From Glaciihabitans sp. (GTDB taxonomy: Bacteria > Actinomycetota > Actinomycetes > Actinomycetales > Microbacteriaceae): a stretch of 64,000 nt of DNA. The notes under the pieces are model-generated. The model did no database searches. It was not told the origin of the DNA and was given only the letters and a program-made list of their open reading frames with translations. Every line of letters starts with the position of its first letter. The stretch's first letter is position 1. Location of the stretch: the NCBI GenBank assembly GCA_025463785.1, contig JAODBD010000014.1, forward strand, positions 62,001-126,000, given 5' to 3'. The translations under genes and the position numbers were made by a program. This document shows positions 27,143 to 36,560 of this stretch, one piece after another.

Positions 27143-28999
27143 ATGTCTTCACGTTCGACCGACGCCGGTCGCTCGCCAGAACGCCCAGGCACCTTCCGCG
27201 CGATCGCGCGCATCTATCCGTACGCCAGACCGGCGATGCGCCGCATCTACCTCGGGATGGTGTCGGCCCTCCTCGCAGGCATCGTCGCGCTCCTGATACC
27301 GCAGGTTTTACAGGCACTCATTGACGGCCCGCTGCGGAACGGGCATCCCGACCAGATCTGGATACCCGTCCTCATCGTGCTCGCGCTCGGGATCAGCGAG
27401 GCCATCCTGATCGCCCTTCGCCGCTGGTTCGTGCTGCAGCCGGGCACCCGCGTGGAGGCGTCGATGCGCAACGCGCTCTACGCCAAACTGCAGGATCTCC
27501 CGGTGAGTTTCCACGATCGCTGGCCCTCCGGCCAGCTGCTGTCGCGCGCGGTCAGCGACCTGAACCTGATCCGACGCTGGATCTCGTTCGGCATCGTGCT
27601 GCTGGTCGTCAACATCCTCACAATCCTGGTCGGATTCGTGCTCCTGGTGCGGATCTCGTGGGTGCTGGGCGCGATCTTCGTAGTCTGTTCGATCCCGCTG
27701 TGGATCTACGGTTACGTGTTCGAGAGCAAGTACTCGGTCGTCGCCCGCCGCAGCCAGGACCAGGCCGGAGACCTCGCGACCGCGGTCGAGGAGTCGGTCC
27801 ACGGCATCCGCGTGCTCAAGGCGTTTGGGCGCGGGCGTTACTCGCTCGACCGTTTCTCGAAGCAGGCCGAGGAACTGCGCGGTACCGAGATCGAGAAGGC
27901 GCAGGCGATTGCCGGCATCTGGTTCTGGTTGCTGCTGGTGCCGGATGTCACGTTCGCGATCTGCCTTCTGGCGGGCGTCTGGCTGGCGGCATCCGGCCAG
28001 ATTACGCAGGGCCAGCTGGTCGAGTTCTTCGCGACCGCGACCGTTCTGCGCTTCCCGGTCGAGTCGATCGGTTTCCTGCTTTCGATGACGTTCGACACGA
28101 GAACGGCGGCCGACCGCTTCTTCGAGGTGATCGATTCCGAGATCACGATCAAGGATCCAGAGCACCCAAAGACCATCGCGCACCCTAAGGGCCGACTGGT
28201 ATTTCAGGATGTCCACTTCCGTTACCAGGACTCGGCCGCCCAGTATCCCGACCTGATCGATGGACTTGACCTCACCCTCGAGCCCGGCGAAACCATGGCG
28301 CTGGTCGGGCTCACGGGCTCCGGCAAGTCGACTGTGACAGCGCTGACGACACGCCTGTACGACGTGACCGGCGGAAGGATCACGCTCGATGGCGTCGACA
28401 TCCGCGACCTCACCCGGCACGACCTGCGAAAGCACATGGCGATGGCTTTCGAGGATGCAACGCTGTTCTCGGCATCCGTTCGCGATAACGTGCTGCTCGG
28501 TCGGCCCGAGGGCACGGAGGCTGATCTGGCTGAGGCGCTCGACATTGCGCAGTCCGGGTTTGTCTACGATCTGCCCGACGGTGTCGACACGAAGGTCGGC
28601 GAAGAGGGCCTGAGCCTTTCGGGCGGTCAGCGGCAGCGACTCGCGCTTGCGCGAGCGGTTGCCGCGAAGCCCGAGGTGCTGGTGCTCGATGACCCGCTCT
28701 CAGCTCTGGATGTCGACACTGAGGCGCTCGTCGAGGCCGCGCTTCGCAGGGTGCTCGCCTCGACCACGGCACTCATCGTCGCGCATAGGCCGTCGACCGT
28801 GATGCTGGCAGACCGGGTCGCGCTCCTGGAATCGGGACGCATCACCGCGGTCGGTAAGCACTCCGATCTGCTGGCCTCGAGCGATCACTACCGATTCGTC
28901 ATCTCGAGCCTCGAGGACGAAGAGAAGCGCGAAAACATCGAGCGCGAACGCCTCAAGAATGACCGAACCGACACCGACCGAGAGGGGGCGACCCGATGA
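27143..28999 (+). CDS. ABC exporter half-transporter, subunit 1 (degenerate catalytic site)
   Basis: A 618-residue type IV exporter subunit: six membrane helices (about residues 30-320) then an ATPase domain. The ATPase has Walker [10 protein letters not shown], canonical signature [10 protein letters not shown] and Walker [13 protein letters not shown], where Asp replaces the catalytic Glu. It overlaps subunit 2 by four bases, so the pair forms a heterodimer. Together with the non-canonical signature of subunit 2, one of the two composite ATP sites is degenerate, as in known heterodimeric multidrug exporters. Preceded by the leader ORF. Confidence 0.9.
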   Translation: MSSRSTDAGRSPERPGTFRAIARIYPYARPAMRRIYLGMVSALLAGIVALLIPQVLQALIDGPLRNGHPDQIWIPVLIVLALGISEAILIALRRWFVLQPGTRVEASMRNALYAKLQDLPVSFHDRWPSGQLLSRAVSDLNLIRRWISFGIVLLVVNILTILVGFVLLVRISWVLGAIFVVCSIPLWIYGYVFESKYSVVARRSQDQAGDLATAVEESVHGIRVLKAFGRGRYSLDRFSKQAEELRGTEIEKAQAIAGIWFWLLLVPDVTFAICLLAGVWLAASGQITQGQLVEFFATATVLRFPVESIGFLLSMTFDTRTAADRFFEVIDSEITIKDPEHPKTIAHPKGRLVFQDVHFRYQDSAAQYPDLIDGLDLTLEPGETMALVGLTGSGKSTVTALTTRLYDVTGGRITLDGVDIRDLTRHDLRKHMAMAFEDATLFSASVRDNVLLGRPEGTEADLAEALDIAQSGFVYDLPDGVDTKVGEEGLSLSGGQRQRLALARAVAAKPEVLVLDDPLSALDVDTEALVEAALRRVLASTTALIVAHRPSTVMLADRVALLESGRITAVGKHSDLLASSDHYRFVISSLEDEEKRENIERERLKNDRTDTDREGATR

Positions 29000-30804
29000 G
29001 CGTCATTGGTGTAGAGGGCGAGGAGCGCGACGATTTCAACGCCAAAGAAAGCAGACAGTTGCGCGATCGTTCGGTGCGGCTGCTCGGATCTCTTCTACGA
29101 CCGCTGCGCGCGAAGGTGGCCTGGACGATCCTGGTCGTCGTCATCTCGACCGCAGCCCAGGTCGCTGGGCCGTCGCTCATCGCGTACGGCATCGACAACG
29201 GCCTGCCGGCGCTCCTCAACAGCCACGACTGGTTCCCGCTGTCGGCGACCGTGGTCGTCTACCTGGCGGCCGCGGTGGTCGGTGCGTGGCTGATCTCGTC
29301 GTACACGGTGTTGTCCGCCAGGATCAGCCAGGCCATCCTGATCGACCTTCGCAAGCGGGTATTCAGGCACACGCAGTTGCTGAGCCTTGAGTTCCACGAG
29401 AGCTACACGTCCGGGCGCATCATCGCGCGCCAGACGAGTGACCTCGACTCGATTCGTGAGCTACTCGACTCCGGGATCAACCAGCTCATTCAGGGCATCC
29501 TGTACATGGCGTTCATCGCGTTTGCGATGTTTACGTCGGACTGGGTAAGTGGCGTGATCCTGTTCGTGGCGCTCGTGCCGCTGTGGTTCCTGGCGCGCTG
29601 GTTCCAGAAGCGCTCGCAGAGCCTGTTCCGACTGACCCGCGTCGCATCCGCTCGCCTCATTGTTCACTTCGTCGAGACCATGACGGGTATTCGCGCGGTC
29701 AAGGCGTTCCGTAAGGAGAAGCGCAACGAGGACGAGTTCGGCAACCTGGTCGAGGACTATCGGGATGCCAACGGTCGTGTCATCCAACTGTTCGGCATCT
29801 TCGACCCCGGCTTGATCCTCATCGGCAACGTGACTCTCGCCGTCGTGCTGCTCGTCGGCGGCCTGCGCGTTGCCAACCACGACATCAAGATCGGTGTGCT
29901 GCTGGCGATGCTGTTGTACACGCGGCAGTTCTTCGCTCCGGCCGAGGAGATGGCGATGTTCTACAACTCGTACCAGTCGGCCGCGGCCGCGCTCGAGAAG
30001 ATCTCGGGCGTGCTCGAGGAGGAGCCGAGCGTTCCGGATCCGATTCGCCCGATCGACCTTTGGCAGGCTAAGGGTCGCGTGACGTTCGACCACGTGCAGT
30101 TCGCGTACAAGACTGATCGCGAGGTTTTGCCGACCTTTGACCTGGAGATCCCGGCGGGGCAGACCATCGCCCTGGTCGGGTCGACGGGTGCCGGAAAGTC
30201 GACGCTCGCGAAGCTGATTTCGCGGTTCTACGATCCAACAAAGGGGACGGTGTCGCTCGACGGCGTCGACCTGCGCGATCTGCATCCGAAGGATCTTCGT
30301 CGCGCGATTGTCATGGTCACGCAGGAGGCGTACCTGTTCTCGGGCAGCGTCGCCGACAACATCGCGCTCGGAAAGCCGGACGCGGCGCGCGAGGAGATCG
30401 TGGCTGCGGCGAAGGCGGTCGGCGCGCACGAGTTCATCCAGTCGCTCCCCGACGGCTACGACACCGACGTGAACAAGCGTGGTGGGCGAGTGTCTGCCGG
30501 CCAGCGCCAGTTGCTCTCGTTCGCGCGCGCGTTCATCGCCGACCCGGTTGTGCTCATCCTGGATGAGGCGACCGCGTCTCTCGACATCCCGAGTGAGCGG
30601 CTCGTGCAGGAGGGCCTGCAGACTCTGCTGGCCGATCGCACGGCGATCATCATCGCGCACCGCCTCTCGACGGTTGCGATCGCGAATCGTGTTCTCGTCA
30701 TGGAGCACGGCGTGATCGTCGAAGATGGTGCGCCGAACGAGCTCATCGCGGGCACCGGCCGGTTCGCCCAACTGCACGCAGCATGGCGGGACTCGCTGGT
30801 CTAG
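28996..30804 (+). CDS. ABC exporter half-transporter, subunit 2
   Basis: A 602-residue partner with six membrane helices (about residues 30-330) and an ATPase domain: Walker [10 protein letters not shown], signature [10 protein letters not shown] (SAGQ instead of SGGQ) and Walker [13 protein letters not shown] with the catalytic Glu intact. Its Walker motifs combine with the LSGGQ of subunit 1 to give the active site. Substrate unknown; the build fits lipid or drug export. ATG start overlapping the previous stop. Confidence 0.9.
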   Translation: MSVIGVEGEERDDFNAKESRQLRDRSVRLLGSLLRPLRAKVAWTILVVVISTAAQVAGPSLIAYGIDNGLPALLNSHDWFPLSATVVVYLAAAVVGAWLISSYTVLSARISQAILIDLRKRVFRHTQLLSLEFHESYTSGRIIARQTSDLDSIRELLDSGINQLIQGILYMAFIAFAMFTSDWVSGVILFVALVPLWFLARWFQKRSQSLFRLTRVASARLIVHFVETMTGIRAVKAFRKEKRNEDEFGNLVEDYRDANGRVIQLFGIFDPGLILIGNVTLAVVLLVGGLRVANHDIKIGVLLAMLLYTRQFFAPAEEMAMFYNSYQSAAAALEKISGVLEEEPSVPDPIRPIDLWQAKGRVTFDHVQFAYKTDREVLPTFDLEIPAGQTIALVGSTGAGKSTLAKLISRFYDPTKGTVSLDGVDLRDLHPKDLRRAIVMVTQEAYLFSGSVADNIALGKPDAAREEIVAAAKAVGAHEFIQSLPDGYDTDVNKRGGRVSAGQRQLLSFARAFIADPVVLILDEATASLDIPSERLVQEGLQTLLADRTAIIIAHRLSTVAIANRVLVMEHGVIVEDGAPNELIAGTGRFAQLHAAWRDSLV

Positions 30805-30840
30805 TGGATGCGACGGATCGCTCGGCGGCGCCTGCGAGGC

Positions 30841-31296
30841 CTAGCTCGTGGGCGTCCAGCCGTAGGTAATGCCGCCCGCCGTGAAGAGCCGCCAGCCGGA
30901 GGAGCACAGCAATCCTTCGGCTGGCGGTTTCGCGATTGGCCACCAGTTCGCATCGAGGTTTGGCTTGCCGGTCAGCGAGCCGGGATGGCAGAGCGACGGA
31001 TCGGGCTGCTGGGTCGACACGAAAGTCAGGATGGCCGGCCCGCTCGGGAGCACGCGAACGTATATCTGCGTCGCGTCGTGGGGCACGAATGCGGGCGGTT
31101 GCGGCAGGGTGGCCGAGGTCTGCTGGTTAATGGTGTGGACATCCGACCAGGAGGGATAGTCGGCCTGAGTGGGCTGGCCATCGTAAATCGACGAGATCGC
31201 CGAGCACCCGGCGAGGCTGACTGCACCTACGCTGAGGACCGCGCCGATCGCTGTGGCCAGCGCCACGCGATGAGGAGTCGTACTGCGAACTGCCAT
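30841..31296 (-). CDS. Hypothetical lipoprotein
   Basis: A 151-residue protein with a signal peptide and lipobox SLAGC (lipidated Cys31). The mature part is short and Pro/Trp-rich, with two more cysteines (DPSLCHPG, GLLCSSG) that could form a disulfide, and the C-terminus reads ITYGWTP. I recognise no family. It converges with the ABC exporter and lies downstream of another lipoprotein gene on the same strand. Confidence 0.65.
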   Translation of the reverse strand: MAVRSTTPHRVALATAIGAVLSVGAVSLAGCSAISSIYDGQPTQADYPSWSDVHTINQQTSATLPQPPAFVPHDATQIYVRVLPSGPAILTFVSTQQPDPSLCHPGSLTGKPNLDANWWPIAKPPAEGLLCSSGWRLFTAGGITYGWTPTS

Positions 31297-31359
31297 ACCG
31301 CCAAGCCAACGCGAGAGGGTGGGTTCGTCGCGTCGCCCGGCTGAGTGAAGCTGGTGGGC

Positions 31360-31389
31360 CGCAAGGATGATGTGCGCGTCATCCTCGCG
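31360..31389. terminator. Hairpin between the two lipoprotein genes
   Basis: Eleven-base arms (31360-31370 and 31379-31389) match at 10 positions around an 8-base loop. On the minus strand it is 3' of the second lipoprotein gene. There is no T-run, so it may be an RNA-stabilising or factor-dependent stop. Confidence 0.4.
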
Positions 31390-31406
31390 GAGGTGCTAAG
31401 TGCAGC

Positions 31407-31838
31407 CTAGAACTTGCAGGCGGTATCGACCGCGACGAAGGTCGGCTGCAACTGTGCCGTGGCGGCTTGAAACTTTGTGAGCTTGGCCGAGGTCGGCGCT
31501 GCCGCGTAGTCGGTGAGGTCTTTCGCGAACAACGAGAGTGCGCTCGCGGCGGTCTGAGCGGTCTTCTTGATTTGGGCGTTGGTGAGCTTGGCTGCGGCGG
31601 CCGTGAGCTGGTCTGAGTAGGTCGTGATCTTCGCGGCGGCAGCCTTTGGGTTTGTGCTGAGCTCGGAGGTCTCATTGGTGATTCCCGCTCCCACCGCGAG
31701 GAATGTCTTATCGATCGAAGTACAGGCCTGCACCTTGGATTGCGCGTTCGCGATGGCAGCGGCGGCGGAACATCCGCCCAGCGTGAGGGCCAAGATGGCG
31801 ATGGCGGCGAGCGTGAGAAGCGCTTTGGTCTTGTTCAT
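31407..31838 (-). CDS. Hypothetical Ala-rich lipoprotein
   Basis: A 143-residue protein with a lipobox TLGGC (Cys23) followed by an Ala/Thr/Lys-rich helical domain (KVQACTSIDKTFLAVG, KITTYSDQLTAAAAKL). It ends VDTACKF, so the two cysteines in the mature chain could pair. The composition suggests a helical bundle on the outer face of the membrane. No family recognised. Confidence 0.65.
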   Translation of the reverse strand: MNKTKALLTLAAIAILALTLGGCSAAAAIANAQSKVQACTSIDKTFLAVGAGITNETSELSTNPKAAAAKITTYSDQLTAAAAKLTNAQIKKTAQTAASALSLFAKDLTDYAAAPTSAKLTKFQAATAQLQPTFVAVDTACKF

Positions 31839-31935
31839 GTGTGCTGTTCCCTAAATGTGTGCGCGACTTACGCGGGCCCGTGACGTCGAGTCGTCGCGCA
31901 TCCACTGTATCGAAACCGGAAGTTTCGTCGAATCG

Positions 31936-32247
31936 TCACGGCGTCCACCGGGCGTTGGCGAGGTCGACGCGAAACACGCCGCCCGCCGACCAGCGAAGAG
32001 GCGTCGACTCGGCTCGAAAGTACTCGAGCGCGCGCGCCTCGTGGTCTGCTGCGGGATGTCCGCTCGCACGCACAACGCGCCACCAGGGCACATCGCCACC
32101 GTAGTAGGCCATCACCTGACCCACGCCGCGCGCTGCCCGTGACCCGATCGCGGCGGCGACATCCCCGTAGCTCATCACTTTTCCCTCGGGGATGCTTTCG
32201 ACCACTTCGAGGACGCGTGAGACGAAATCTTCGGGCCGCGAAGCCAT
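31936..32247 (-). CDS. Alkyltransferase-like protein (MGMT fold, ATL)
   Basis: A 103-residue version of the O6-alkylguanine DNA methyltransferase C-terminal domain. The helix-turn-helix (VMSYGDVAAAIGSRAARGVGQVMAYY) is intact, but the active-site PCHR is PWWR: Trp replaces the acceptor cysteine. ATL proteins bind O6-alkylguanine without repairing it and mark the site for nucleotide excision repair. It lies just downstream of a GNAT gene on the same strand. Confidence 0.88.
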   Translation of the reverse strand: MASRPEDFVSRVLEVVESIPEGKVMSYGDVAAAIGSRAARGVGQVMAYYGGDVPWWRVVRASGHPAADHEARALEYFRAESTPLRWSAGGVFRVDLANARWTP

Positions 32248-32256
32248 CCGCGAGCC

Positions 32257-32862
32257 TCAGGAATTCTTGCGCAGGCCCAGCACGACGAAGTCGTCGAACT
32301 CGCCGAAGGGAGTGAAGCCCAGCGATTCGTAGAGCGAGAGTGCGTCGGATGTCTTTGCCAGAGTCTGCAGGGCGATGCGGTCTTCGCCGCGGGAATCGAG
32401 CAGCGTGGTGAGCAGCGCTCGGCCGATTCCCTTGCCGCGCCACTCTTCGACGACCGCGAGCTCTGCAAGCTCGAAGTGACCGCCAAGCCAGGCCTTCTCG
32501 AGGGAGGGATGTATGCGGGCGGCAACATAGTCGGTCCAGTACTGGCCGTGGTCGCCGATGTAGCCGTAGCAGAAGCCGAGCAGCTCGCCGCTGGCCGACT
32601 TCGCCGCCGCGAGTGCGAAACCCTCGCGGCGGAGGTGCCTCGGGAAGATGTCAGTCGCGAAGGTTTCGATGCTCATGTCGAGCTTGTTCCATGGAGCGAC
32701 CGCGAACGCGGCGCGATACATGCGCAGGATGTCGGCAGTGAGAGCGGCGGCCTGGTGGGCATCCAAAAGTTCAATCTGGTATGCGGCGTTTGTTTCGCCT
32801 GGGCCGACTGCGTGACCGGCGTTCTCGCTCGTCTGGCCCGTGTGGGCCGCTGTATCAGTCAA
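32257..32862 (-). CDS. GNAT-family N-acetyltransferase
   Basis: An acetyltransferase of about 201 residues. The acetyl-CoA binding motif is ELAELAVVEEWRGKGIGRALL, and the C-terminal LYESLGFTPFGEFDDFVVLGL is typical of GNAT. The start is not certain: TTG at 32862 overlaps the stop of the preceding GNAT gene by eight bases and is the only reasonable site for the full domain. Substrate unknown. Confidence 0.75.
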   Translation of the reverse strand: MTDTAAHTGQTSENAGHAVGPGETNAAYQIELLDAHQAAALTADILRMYRAAFAVAPWNKLDMSIETFATDIFPRHLRREGFALAAAKSASGELLGFCYGYIGDHGQYWTDYVAARIHPSLEKAWLGGHFELAELAVVEEWRGKGIGRALLTTLLDSRGEDRIALQTLAKTSDALSLYESLGFTPFGEFDDFVVLGLRKNS

Positions 32863-33310
32863 GTTGCAGTGCCCCGATGTTCTCGCCGTACTGGGTCTGG
32901 CCGATGACGGTGAAGCCGACCCGAAGGAAGAACTGTTCGGGGCCTTCCTCGCCGGGTTCCCAAATGACCGTAAGTCGGTGGAAGCCTCGGCTGCGAGCTT
33001 CGTCGGCGAGCGCGAGCACGGCAAACCGGCCGATACCAAGGCCCTGCGCGTCGGCGGCGACGTTGATTCGCCAGACGCAACTGCGGAATTCTTCCTGGGT
33101 GTTCTCCGGGTCGAAGTTACCGCGAATGAAACCGACGACATCATTTCCGTCGAGGACCACACGCGGCCATGAGGTGACCGGATTAATGTACGCGTCGGCG
33201 ATGGCATACGAGGTCGGCGTGACGAACGCCTCCTGACCACGACGAAGCGTGAGGCTGTTCGCGGCCACAATGGTTTTGGCCGATAGTTCTTCGAGTCGCA
33301 GCTCTCCCAT
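32855..33310 (-). CDS. GNAT-family N-acetyltransferase (SpeG/BltD-like)
   Basis: A 151-residue acetyltransferase. The acetyl-CoA loop is INVAADAQGLGIGRFAVLALADEA, and the C-terminal half (GFHRLTVIWEPGEEGPEQFFLRVGFTVIGQ) resembles spermidine/diamine acetyltransferases of the BltD type. It diverges from the APH-like gene and is followed by a second GNAT gene and the ATL gene, probably as one operon. Confidence 0.8.
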   Translation of the reverse strand: MGELRLEELSAKTIVAANSLTLRRGQEAFVTPTSYAIADAYINPVTSWPRVVLDGNDVVGFIRGNFDPENTQEEFRSCVWRINVAADAQGLGIGRFAVLALADEARSRGFHRLTVIWEPGEEGPEQFFLRVGFTVIGQTQYGENIGALQLD

Positions 33311-33380
33311 GAAGACAGGGTAACTCGCTCTCGTTTGCAGCGAGTACAGGAATGGATAATGGGAGCACGCAGCTTTCACA

Positions 33381-33400
33381 TACCGGCTGGTCGGTATTAT
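33381..33400 (+). promoter_or_regulatory. TetR-type operator overlapping the APH-ACAD promoter
   Basis: TACCGGCTGGTCGGTA (33381-33396) is a 16-bp pseudo-palindrome whose end merges with a -10 box TATTAT (33395-33400). A related site lies at 39473-39488. A repressor bound here would block RNA polymerase. Confidence 0.6.
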
Positions 33401-33439
33401 CGTGCGTGGAGAACGGTGACGGTCGGCGATGGAGCCCGG

Positions 33440-34504
33440 ATGAACTCGGTGAGCGGAGAACGACAGGCCGTTCCAGGACTTGCCGTAGCCCAATTGCAAG
33501 CGTGGCTTCTCGGGAATGAGCCGGAGTTGCTCGGCGCCGGGCCACTCGGCGCGACGGTGATCGCTGGCGGGCGCAGCAACCTGACCTACGCCATCCGCGG
33601 GGCGGCAGAGCCGTTGGTTCTTCGGCGACCCCCGCTCGGCCACGTCCAAAGCACCGCGCACGACATGGCGCGCGAGTTTCGGGTGATGAGTGCTCTGCGG
33701 GGCAGCCGCGTGCCTGTGCCGCGGGCGATCCGTTATGTCGACGATCCGGCATCCGGAGTGGATGTGCCGTTCTACCTGATGGAGCGGGTGCCCGGCAAAG
33801 TTTTGGCGAGCGCCAGGGACAACGCGGACTACAACCCAGCGCAACTGCGACAGCTGAGCCTCGACCTTGCCCGGACGCTCGCGCACCTGCACTCGATCGA
33901 TCCGGCGGCGGTCGGGCTCGGCGACTTCGGCCGACCGAAGGGATTTCTTACCCGACAGGTAGAGCGGTGGGGCACGCAATACGACGGCTCGCGCAACCGC
34001 GACCTGCCAGAACTTGATGCACTGCAGCAGGATCTTCATGGCAGCATTCCCGAGACGCGTCGCTCCTCGATTATTCACGGCGACTTCCGTCTCGACAACG
34101 CGCTGGTTCGGGATCTCGCCGGTTCGCCACGCATCAGCGCAATCCTCGACTGGGAGATGGCGACCCTCGGCGACTCTCTCACCGACCTCGGCCTCCTGGG
34201 CCTGTACTGGAACCTCAACGACCTCGACGGCGTGCCACCCGGCGCGGTGCCGAGTGCCGTCGTCGAGGCCGACGGATACCCGAGCTTCGAGCAGCTCGTC
34301 GACGAGTACTCCGAGACGGCTCGAGTGAGAGTGCCAGAGCTGCCCTGGTATCTCGCGCTCGCGGCGTTCAAGCTTGCGGTCATTCTTGAAGGCATCCATT
34401 TCCGTTTCCGTGCGGGGCAAACTGTTGGCGAAGGTTTCGAGCAGATCGGCGCACTCGTGACGCCGATCGCTCGTGCTGGACGCCGCTACCTTGAGAGGGT
34501 GTGA
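33440..34504 (+). CDS. APH-fold kinase of the ACAD10/11 type
   Basis: A 354-residue aminoglycoside-phosphotransferase-fold protein: IAGGRSNLTYAIRGA (nucleotide loop), VLRRPPLGHVQSTAHDM, catalytic loop IIHGDFRLDNALV and metal-binding ILDWEMATLGDSLTDLG. Proteins of this subgroup lie beside, or are fused to, acyl-CoA dehydrogenases (human ACAD10/ACAD11, LvaA of the levulinate pathway) and phosphorylate the hydroxyl of 4-hydroxyacyl-CoA. Here the acyl-CoA dehydrogenase follows after three bases. ATG 33440 has GGAG upstream. Antibiotic resistance is unlikely. Confidence 0.82.
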   Translation: MNSVSGERQAVPGLAVAQLQAWLLGNEPELLGAGPLGATVIAGGRSNLTYAIRGAAEPLVLRRPPLGHVQSTAHDMAREFRVMSALRGSRVPVPRAIRYVDDPASGVDVPFYLMERVPGKVLASARDNADYNPAQLRQLSLDLARTLAHLHSIDPAAVGLGDFGRPKGFLTRQVERWGTQYDGSRNRDLPELDALQQDLHGSIPETRRSSIIHGDFRLDNALVRDLAGSPRISAILDWEMATLGDSLTDLGLLGLYWNLNDLDGVPPGAVPSAVVEADGYPSFEQLVDEYSETARVRVPELPWYLALAAFKLAVILEGIHFRFRAGQTVGEGFEQIGALVTPIARAGRRYLERV

Positions 34505-34507
34505 CGC

Positions 34508-35734
34508 GTGGATTTTGCACTCGACGCTAAAACCGAGGAGCTGCTGGGGCGGCTCGACGACTTCATGCGAGATCAGGTTTACCCGGCCGAAAGCGTGCTC
34601 GAGTCACAGTTGGCAGCGAACCCGGAAAGCTGGGCTCCGCAGCCGATTGTGGAGGAGTTGAAGCAGGCCGCCAAAGCCGCCGGCCTCTGGAACCTGGTGC
34701 CGCTGAAGCAGCACGGAGCGCGGCGGGCGGGCGACGAGAGTCTCACCAACGTGCAATACGCCCCGCTCTGCGAACTCCTCGGCCGCAGCCCCAGGCTCGG
34801 CCCTGTTGCGACCAATTGCGCAGCCCCCGATACCGGCAACATGGAGCTTCTGAGCGCATACGGCACGGTTGACCAGAAGAAGGGCTGGCTCGAGCCGCTG
34901 CTCGACGGCACGATCCGGTCATCCTTTTCGATGACCGAACCGGATGTCGCCTCATCGGACGCCACGAACATCGAGACGAGCATTCTCTGCGACGGCGATA
35001 CGTACGTGATCAACGGCCGCAAGTGGTGGTCGACCGGTGCCATGAACCCGGGTGCGGCGCTGTTCATCGTCATGGGCAAGACGGATTTCACGGCCGAGCG
35101 TCACCGCCAGCAGAGCATGATCCTTGTCCCGCGGGAAACGCCAGGTCTGACCGTCGTCCGTCCGTTGACCGTCTTCGGCTACAACGACCGAGACCACGGT
35201 GGGCACGCCGAGGTGCTGTTCGAGAACGTGCGGGTGCCGGCCGCGAACCTGCTCGGCGCGGAGGGCGATGGTTTCGCGATGGCGCAGGCGCGGCTGGGGC
35301 CGGGGCGCATCCACCACTGCATGCGGGCGATCGGCATGGCCGAGCGTGCGCTCGACCTCGGCCGGGAGCGAGCCAATGCGCGCGTGGCTTTCGGCCGCCC
35401 TCTGGCTGAGCAGGGCGTCATCCGCGAGTGGTTTGCTGAGGCGCGCACCGAAATCGAAGCGAATCGACTTCTGGTTCTGAAGACTGCATGGCTCATGGAC
35501 ACGGTTGGCAATCGGGCCGCTCAGGCCGAGATTCAGTCGATCAAAATTGCGGTGCCACGGATGCTCGAGAAGATCCTCGACCGGATGATGCAGCTCTTCG
35601 GCGCAGCAGGCCTTTCTGGCGACCTCCCGCTCGCCGAATTCGCGGCGGGAGCACGCGCCCTGCGCCTCGCAGATGGACCAGACGAAGTACACCTGAACGC
35701 CCTCGGGCGAGCCGAACTCAGAAGAGAAAACTAG
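34508..35734 (+). CDS. Acyl-CoA dehydrogenase (ACAD10/11-like)
   Basis: A 408-residue flavoenzyme of the acyl-CoA dehydrogenase family: FSMTEPDVASSDATNIET (FAD/substrate binding), NGRKWWSTGA, GPGRIHHCMRAIGMAERAL and the C-terminal helical domain RVAFGRPLAEQGVIREW, LFGAAGLSGDLPLA. In the ACAD10/11 and Lva systems the enzyme works on the phosphorylated hydroxyacyl-CoA made by the neighbouring kinase to give an enoyl-CoA. GTG start. Part of a four-gene run with SDR and MaoC. Confidence 0.88.
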   Translation: MDFALDAKTEELLGRLDDFMRDQVYPAESVLESQLAANPESWAPQPIVEELKQAAKAAGLWNLVPLKQHGARRAGDESLTNVQYAPLCELLGRSPRLGPVATNCAAPDTGNMELLSAYGTVDQKKGWLEPLLDGTIRSSFSMTEPDVASSDATNIETSILCDGDTYVINGRKWWSTGAMNPGAALFIVMGKTDFTAERHRQQSMILVPRETPGLTVVRPLTVFGYNDRDHGGHAEVLFENVRVPAANLLGAEGDGFAMAQARLGPGRIHHCMRAIGMAERALDLGRERANARVAFGRPLAEQGVIREWFAEARTEIEANRLLVLKTAWLMDTVGNRAAQAEIQSIKIAVPRMLEKILDRMMQLFGAAGLSGDLPLAEFAAGARALRLADGPDEVHLNALGRAELRREN

Positions 35735-35744
35735 GAGCAAACCC

Positions 35745-36560
35745 ATGCCAGACTCAGCCAGCGGCCCCGATCTCGCGGAAACCGTCATCGCGGGAATCCG
35801 GGCGAATGCGACCCGGCGCACCGCCATCGTCACGGGTGCGGGCCGCGGCATCGGCGCCGCGATTGCCGAGCGCCTCGCGAAGGATGGCCACAGGGTCGCC
35901 GTCATTGACCTTCGCGCATCTGACACCCAGGACACGGTGGATCGCATCCAGAAGGCGGGCGGTGAGGCGATCGGGGTCGGCGCCGACGTCGGCGACTCCG
36001 ACGCCGTGAAGGCGGCGGTCGCGCAGGTTGCGGTTGAGCTCGGTAGCCCGACGATCCTGGTCAATAACGCTGGCATCCTGCGCGACAATCTCCTGTTCAA
36101 GATGACGGACGACGACTGGGATGCCGTGATGTCGGTGCACCTGCGCGGTGCGTTCCTGATGACGCGCGCGGTGCAGGCGTTCCAGGTTGAGGCCAGGTGG
36201 GGTCGGGTGGTGAACCTCTCCAGTATTTCGGCGCTTGGCAATCGTGGACAGGCCAACTATTCGGCGGCCAAGGCCGGCATCCAGGGTTTCACGAAGACGA
36301 TTGCGATCGAACTCGGCCGCTACAACGTGACGGCGAATTCGATCGCGCCGGGGATGATCGCAACCGACATGCTTCGGGCGACGGCTGAGCGAATCAACGT
36401 TCCGTTCGAGGTCTTCATGGGCGAGGCGGCGAAGGACATTCCGGTCGGTCGCTGGGGGTTGCCGGAGGACATCGCCGCTGCCGCATCTTTCTTTGCCAGT
36501 GAGGAGGCAGGATTCGTGTCCGGTCAGGTTCTGTATGTTGCCGGGGGGCCGAAGTCGTGA
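35745..36560 (+). CDS. SDR-family oxidoreductase (3-hydroxyacyl-CoA dehydrogenase-like)
   Basis: A 271-residue classical SDR with about 25 extra residues at the N-terminus. Cofactor motif TGAGRGIGAAIAERLA with an Asp after the second strand (VIDLR) that favours NAD(H). Also NNAGILRDN, catalytic Ser (LSSIS) and YSAAK. In this operon it would suit oxidation of the 3-hydroxyacyl-CoA formed by the MaoC hydratase, whose GTG start overlaps its stop by four bases. Confidence 0.85.
   Translation: MPDSASGPDLAETVIAGIRANATRRTAIVTGAGRGIGAAIAERLAKDGHRVAVIDLRASDTQDTVDRIQKAGGEAIGVGADVGDSDAVKAAVAQVAVELGSPTILVNNAGILRDNLLFKMTDDDWDAVMSVHLRGAFLMTRAVQAFQVEARWGRVVNLSSISALGNRGQANYSAAKAGIQGFTKTIAIELGRYNVTANSIAPGMIATDMLRATAERINVPFEVFMGEAAKDIPVGRWGLPEDIAAAASFFASEEAGFVSGQVLYVAGGPKS

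Noticed and set aside
33440-34504. APH-fold protein as an aminoglycoside-resistance gene
   Set aside because: Its subgroup and the adjoining acyl-CoA dehydrogenase point to ACAD10/11-type metabolism instead.
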